Below, one piece after another: positions 58,901 to 64,000 of a DNA stretch of 64,000 nucleotides (position 1 is the first letter of the stretch; the number at the start of each line of letters is the position of its first letter). The position numbers were made by a program, and so were the translations under genes. This stretch comes from Bradysia coprophila (Eukaryota > Arthropoda > Insecta > Diptera > Sciaridae): positions 9,412,501-9,476,500 of the forward strand of contig NW_023503608.1 of assembly GCF_014529535.1 (NCBI RefSeq), written 5' to 3'. A model generated the notes under the pieces. The model had not been told where the DNA came from, searched no databases, and saw nothing but the letters and a program-made list of their open reading frames with translations.

Positions 58901-61900
58901 AAAAAAGAAGAAAAAAAATGTCTGGAAAACGGGAGGGAGAAAAAAACACAAAGCATTATCGTATTTTGTGTGCTCGAGTGGGACACTTCGGTGACTTTAT
59001 GCACACATTCTCTGGTATGTGTTGTAGAAAATTGAGACCGGTTAAATATTTAAATACTCAATACCCATCTTGTGGACTGAAGTGGTTTCGCTTATGTATC
59101 CGCTAAACGGGGGGAGGAGGATGAGGATGGAAAAATTACCGATTCTTTGAACACCTCATAAAATTTACATTTCAGAAATAAATTATAAAATGGATGATTA
59201 TGTCTGTATTGTATGGCGTTGGCAAGGTGTTCAAAGAAAAGATAAACTTTGAATAGACTAAAGTTGATGTTAAACAATGTTAATAATTTGGTGTTTTTTT
59301 TGCAAGAAATCAAAATCCTCAATGTTAGTTGTCATGCGCTTGTTATTATCACTCATAGATTGGTGTTGTTGTTGCAGACTTTTTTTCTTTCACGTATTAC
59401 CATGCGAACTTGCAGTTTTAGCGTTTTCAAAAATGGTTGCCACTGAGATTAATTACAAGTTTCAACATAACATTCATTTCAAAATCCATATTCCAATATT
59501 TGCTAAAGGTTTTAATTTTTTTTTTATCATACAAACTACGTGACCATGTCTAGCATTTTGTGGGTTACTGTTACAGACTTCTTTTTACTGCCAACGAACA
59601 CGAATAAATAACAATGAAATCAACAGCCGTTTTGTGTAGTAATTTTCGTCGGTGCGAATGAAAAACCATGTAAATTTTACAACGAAAAAAGATGAACGAT
59701 ATAACAATACTTATCATCAACTATGATCATCAATGCATAAAACGTCCGAACTGTAGGAACTGATTGCATATTCGTTATGTAAAAGCTTTTGAAACTAAAC
59801 TTTTACAGACAAAAAAGTTGTACCTTGTTTGCGTGGGAGTTGATACTTAAACGATGGCATCTGCTCTTTTTTCTTCATTCTACCCATTAATAATTTAGCA
59901 ATGTCATTTCGTGAAAAAAAAAAAGTTTTGTTTGTTCGAAGATAGAACTTGGTTGAAGAATATTTCCACTTCAAGGAGCAGGGAGATTGTACACCAAATC
60001 TCTGCAGATACTTTGCGAACCACATTACTAATTCAAATCCATCTGCTAAATTATTTCAATTTTCAATTCGGCAATTAGTCCTGAGTGAATGCAAGATGTT
60101 TATGTTTACCATCCGGCAGAAGAAACATTGTTAATTAAAAGTTGACGACTAAATTCCGGATGTACACACAAAGTTAAAGATATTCAATTTGTAGTGCGGT
60201 TCGGAATGGAAATTTGAATCAAATAAGGGGAAAATTGAGAAATGCAAAACTTTATGAACTCCATAATTAAAAACTCAAACGAGAATACGAGAGCAGCCAT
60301 CAACGTGAAAACATTTCCCTCGTTCGCAAAAAATAGCACTTACTTGTACAAGTTTTTCAGTGCATTTTCCCAACATTGTAATCGCAAATAGAAAGTTTAG
60401 TCGAGTGTAAAAAAAGTATTATTTTTTTAAGAGATAAAATTTCTCTGAAAAACTTCCAATTAATAATTTGAATTGTTTGATTGCAGTATGGAATTAAAGC
60501 TTGCTGCTGAAAAAAAAAACTTTTCAAAAGCTTTCAAAAGCTAGTGGCAATCGATATATTTTCCAATTTATTTATATTTTTTCATTGTTCAATTTTATTC
60601 AAATTAAATCACTGGCTGTGGCATCCTCGATGGTGGTGGTTGAGCGAATGTTTTATTAAATCTATCGGTTTATTAGTCAGTTTCAATGCAATTTAGTCAA
60701 TTAAAAACTGCATAGTGCATGGTGCATATCATCCATGCGAACCAATTTTAGGTGTGTGTTAAAACTGAATTATTCAGACCGGACTGAACACACAGAAAGA
60801 CATTGAAAATAAAATATTGACATTTTCAAGAACCACATAATGGATTTTCTGGTAATGGAACAAATCGAATTACTAACTTTATTCCCAATAAAATTCTCTT
60901 TTATCTGGAAATATATGTGGTTTTCGGTAAAGAATGAAATCCCCCGAAAATGGAGCGTACCGAATAACGAAAAGTAATTGCAAATTTGTGAAATGGAAAT
61001 GTACGGGGGTCAAAGGCTAACAAAATCAATTTCATTTATGTTTAGATAAGTATTCTCATTCGGAAAGCAAAGGCAGAAACTCATGGACATAGTACAAATG
61101 GAAATCGTACATTTGAGTTTTGAATTTTTGTTAGTTAACTTTTACTGAGGCATGAGAATTTGATCGCGTACAAAGTATCCATAACGTGTGTAGCGAAAAC
61201 CCAATTTAATTCACAGACAAGGTATGCATAACATACCGATGGCATGTGTATATGAGTCCCTACGTTCTGAAACATATACCACATTCATCCACTTCAGTCA
61301 CATATTACAAGAAATTGAAATTTGTATCAAAATGAAATCTCAAAATGAAGCCGCTGGTGCCAATTGAAGAATTCAATTTAAAGATAAAAATTTCATGAAT
61401 CTGTACTGTCAAACAAGCTGAACTTTTGAGTATTAAACATGGTCGGCAAGATAGCCCTCTCAGTCACTCTAACATAAAACCCTTAGCGCCTTAGACCTTA
61501 GCTACCCTTAAGAAAACGTCTAGTCATCTGGTATCGATAACGATCGATGCATGGTGGATTCTTAAATACCAAAACGATGTCAATTATAATAAAGTAGAAG
61601 ATTTTCTTTCAACTATTAAATAGTTTGAACAACAGATTCGTAAAAGGTTAACCAAGAAACATAGGTGTGTAGACTATACGAGGCGAGTGAAATTAGCGTC
61701 GGTATTAGTAGATTTAATTTTTTACTGTGTCCTGCATCGGTTAATACATGCACCTATTGATTTTTACCAGCAGCGGTTCAGTAGCTGCACAATTTCTCGG
61801 GTAATTAAACTGAGGCAAAAAAAAAACTTTCGTAACGAACGTGTCCAAATTCACAGGAATAAAAAAAATTGCTTCCATAATGAACATTGTATATACATCA

Positions 61901-62901
61901 ATAGTGTGCTCATCTCAACATGCAAACTCAATTAATTTTATGCGAAATTAAATTCGCTACAACAATTACCTAAGGGATGTTGAACAACATAATAATTCAA
62001 AATAAAAAAACCAAACTTTTTTTATTCACGAAAAAAATCTCATTCCCGCTTTTAACCTTCTGCTTCTCTGCCAATTATACATAAAAGCATAAAGGTCATG
62101 TCGAGCACATAAAATGTAATTTTTGTTTATAATTGGAAACAATGTGGCAAGGAAAATGAAACACAATGTCGAAAGAAATCGTATTTCGATCGTGAATGGA
62201 AAGGAAACTGACGATACTTTCATGTGATAAGATGCGAAAAACGAAATGTGAAACATTTTAAAGGATAAAATAATTTTTACTTTAATTAATAATGATTGCG
62301 CGGTTGATTGGGAGATAATAATTTTATTCGCTGAAGATAGTTTTGTAAAGCAATTAATTGTAGGTAATGCCTTGAAGAAATCTAATGGTTTTTCATTCGT
62401 CTTAAACACGACAACGGCAGACTTTAACAGACTTTAACACGGTTTACTTACATCGCAGAAGGCACATAGACTACCGAGAACGCTAAGTCCTGTACTCTGA
62501 TTGCGATTTCGTAGAGCTTAAAAAATCTGTCCGTCCTCAATCGTTACACTATTATAACAACAAAATTGATTAAACAAAGCGTCGCTAATTGCCGAAAACG
62601 TAACGATGGAGAGTTCTGAACAAAACTAATCGATTGCAAATGAAGGATATTATTACGAACCCATTTGGCCTTAGATTTATCACGTTTCCGTTAAAAAATG
62701 TTTCGAATCGTCGTCGTTTTGATGGTCAAAAGAAGAAGAAACTTATATGTACTTACGGTGTAAATCCATGCAAAGCATTTGCAGCACCCGCTGCCAACGG
62801 TGCTGGCAATCTAGCAAAAGCAGCAGCGGCTGCGGCAGATGCCGGGAATGCAGCTCTTGCCCGTCCTCTTGGTATAGTTACTCCACGAAGTGCAGCGGCA
62901 G
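49991..62901 (-). CDS. Rbfox1: RNA-binding protein fox-1 homolog (Rbfox1/A2bp1), C-terminal part
   Basis: Six coding exons on the minus strand: 62901-62757, 58316-58238, 57088-57041, 52723-52569, 50923-50860 and 50035-49991 (stop TAA 49993-49991). Phases agree throughout. Rbfox proteins bind (U)GCAUG and regulate alternative splicing in neurons and muscle. The RRM must lie right of the window. The visible part is the low-complexity C-terminal domain: AAAALRGVTIPRGRAR, MYYDPFFAAAAASQ, NDPNYHRLQ, TAPLLKTPLSQAQQAY, AAQPVAGYAAVAG, GYGREYADPYLGHGIGP and the family ending MYRGSYNRFTPY. These match what I remember of the Drosophila protein closely. The 48-nt exon at 57041-57088 (phase 0/0) could be a cassette exon. 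Introns reach 4.4 kb. Confidence 0.93.
50924..52225 (-). other. Rbfox1 intron between exons 52569 and 50923
   Basis: This intron holds the hairpin MITE (52226-52556) at its 5' end and the orphan exon candidate (51203-51286). The rest shows nothing recognisable. Confidence 0.5.
51203..51286 (-). CDS. Orphan terminal exon candidate inside the Rbfox1 intron
   Basis: A strong minus-strand acceptor (TTTCTTTTATTTTGTAG) is followed by 27 codons and a TAA: starts ELLEYAVDLIMYI and ends DDDGENPMLD. The composition is clearly protein-like, unlike its AT-rich surroundings. In phase 0 it could join the Rbfox1 exons ending at 58238 or 57041, but not the one ending at 52569, which would give a stop after six codons. 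I do not recognise the peptide. It may be an alternative C-terminus, an exon of another gene, or a chance frame. Confidence 0.4.
   Translation of the reverse strand, partial: ELLEYAVDLIMYIIHDFDDDGENPMLD
52226..52556. mobile_element. Hairpin MITE with 8-bp target duplication at an Rbfox1 splice site
   Basis: Two 133-nt inverted arms (52226-52358 and 52424-52556) differ at only about three positions and surround a 65-nt loop. The ends read TAGCCCTATTCACG and CGTGAGTAGGGCTA. A perfect direct repeat ATCAACAC flanks it (52218-52225 and 52557-52564), so it is hAT-like. The loop has a 10-bp word repeated four times (AACGCATAGA, AACGCATGGT, AACGCATAGA, AACGCATGCA). On the Rbfox1 sense strand the element starts at intron position +13 after the exon ending at 52569. 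Confidence 0.9.
52724..57040 (-). other. Rbfox1 intron (4.3 kb) with repeats
   Basis: Between exons 57041 and 52723. It contains TGCATG words on the sense strand at 52826-52833 (palindromic TGCATGCA, about 105 nt before the exon) and at 56063-56058. A long inverted-repeat element lies at 53420-53845. No other gene is seen. Confidence 0.55.
53420..53845. mobile_element. Long inverted-repeat element (about 426 bp)
   Basis: The left end CATAGTGCGTTGGATAGGTC answers the right end GACCTATCCAACGCACTTATG. Further inner pairs are TACGAAACACGCATCCGTT / AACGGATACGTGTTTCGTA and, at the centre, TTGACAGTACAACATCGAA / TTCGATATTGTACTGACAA. It has no coding capacity; the target duplication is unclear. Confidence 0.7.
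57089..58237 (-). other. Rbfox1 intron between exons 58238 and 57088
   Basis: The intron is 1.15 kb, with donor CAG|GTATGTG and acceptor GTTTTCACAG. A minus-strand open frame near 57.74-57.96 kb is not recognisable. Nothing else is supported. Confidence 0.5.
58317..62756 (-). other. Rbfox1 intron (4.4 kb)
   Basis: The intron joins phase 2 (ACA CC|GTAAGT) to the acceptor TTTTTTAG|C at 58316. Sense-strand TGCATG words lie at 61924-61919 and 61752-61747. No gene is supported; open frames here have no family resemblance. Confidence 0.55.
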
Positions 62902-64000
62902 CTTTTTTTTAGTTTTTTTTTATGGTTTTTTGTTATAAATTACACAATCGAGCGAGTGTACGTGCGTGTGGAAAAGAAAGGAAAAAAATCATGCGGTTAG
63001 TTGAAATTATCAAAACACAATAATAAAAAAAAAACAAAAATCAAAAAATCACAAAAATTTGTAACATAAAATACATATTTGCTGTAAAAATTTATTTGGT
63101 TTAGTCAATTGCTGTGAAGTTTAGCTATAGTATGCTCAATACAGTTAGTTCAAACACTTATCATAATTACTGCAAATCAATCACACTATCCCGCAAGCAA
63201 ATAAAGCTTTACCATTCGGTCACACACTGTCCATTTTAATTTCTCGCTTAAAAATGATTCCTAACTTCAACTTCAATTACTCAATCGCAAAGGTTTTCCG
63301 GCACTACTCATCATTTATGCGATCTTTAAATGACCGATTCTACTTACACTACAAATGTGTTTAACAGTGTCAATGAATCGCAAAACCAGACACTTATGAA
63401 AACCTCACTCGGAGTAGGGGTAATCAATTTTTTTTTCGCACAATTTCCTCAAACGTAAAAAATGGATGCAAAGTCGGTCACATATTCAAGAGAAAAAAAA
63501 TGGATAAAACCTCACAATGACCATATCGCATCGCATGAATACTTCATACAAATTGCATTCTATGTTTTGATTAACATTTTCATCATCGACGATAGATGCA
63601 ACATTGCTTTGTGTATACTTTAATATGGTATAAGCACAGCAACAATGCACTGAAAGTTTAATTTTGGATATTTTTTGCAGCTATACAAACATTTTCGCAT
63701 TGAATTTCCATGGAACACAAAAGTGGTGTTCAATAAACATAAAAAAAATGTTTTCTAAATTGTCGATAACAAAAAAATGCATAAATTGTTTCTGTGAGTC
63801 CTGGTCTGTGTGAACAATGTTTTTTATTTCATTAACTTTGAAATTTTAATGTAGAAATAAACGAGATTAATATGGTGTACTCGAAGCACCCCACGAAAAT
63901 GATCCATTATCTAATAGGCTTTGCGGTAATTTTCATTTCCCTGAGGCTTCGTGGGCCAACGCCATGAGTAATGGCTTGTACTATCATAATCAGTATCATA
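62902..64000 (-). other. Rbfox1 intron running off the right edge
   Basis: This is upstream intron sequence of the first visible Rbfox1 exon. The acceptor region is unusual: on the sense strand it is A-rich (CCATAAAAAAAAACTAA, then eight A, then G) instead of pyrimidine-rich. I see no further exon before the edge. Confidence 0.5.

Noticed and set aside
62634..62938. Plus-strand frames rich in Ala or Cys/Ser
   Set aside because: They are antisense shadows of the alanine-rich Rbfox1 exon 62757-62901.

Overview
The window is nuclear DNA of an insect, most likely a fly of the midge/gnat type. The evidence is AT-rich DNA, short introns of 55-66 nt next to introns of several kb, arthropod-type promoters and many miniature transposons. 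The gene contents (Cbl, Rbfox1, Tectonic/B9D2, tandem GH35 beta-galactosidases, a secreted lipase) are ordinary for Diptera. A fungus gnat is a guess only. There are no rRNA, tRNA, bacterial or CRISPR features.

Layout. 1-3.5 kb: 5' part of a carboxylesterase/cholinesterase-like gene on the minus strand that runs off the left edge. 6.5-19 kb: complete Cbl E3 ubiquitin ligase gene on the plus strand in seven coding exons, with a possible short isoform made by reading into intron 6. 21.1-26.4 kb: an apparently intact, very recent Ty3/gypsy element of the CsRn1 type with identical LTRs, inserted inside a hAT-type miniature element. Besides gag and pol it carries a third small frame that looks like a second retropepsin. 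27.9-29.1 kb: FKBP2-like ER prolyl isomerase. 29.4-35.6 kb: two tandem GH35 beta-galactosidase genes on the minus strand, nine coding exons each. 35.8-36.4 kb: a 5'-truncated LINE with a 13-bp target duplication. 38.7-41.5 kb: B9D2 and Tectonic, two ciliary transition-zone genes only 3 nt apart, probably one dicistronic mRNA. 42.2-43.3 kb: a secreted lipase on the minus strand with TATA box and initiator. 50-63 kb: the 3' half of Rbfox1 on the minus strand (six coding exons spread over 13 kb; the RRM exons lie to the right of the window).

How the parts relate. B9D2 and Tectonic act in the same transition-zone complex of cilia. The two beta-galactosidases are recent duplicates whose 5' and 3' parts are much more alike than the middle, suggesting gene conversion. 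The rest is a set of unrelated neighbours divided by repeats. At least eight palindromic or terminal-inverted-repeat elements were found. One, a 331-bp hairpin with an 8-bp target duplication, sits 12 nt past a 5' splice site of Rbfox1 and carries the Rbfox binding word UGCAUG in its loop.

Exon boundaries were placed by eye from splice signals, reading phase and family resemblance. All multi-exon genes close in frame with these boundaries. Family names rest on recalled conserved motifs, not on a database search.
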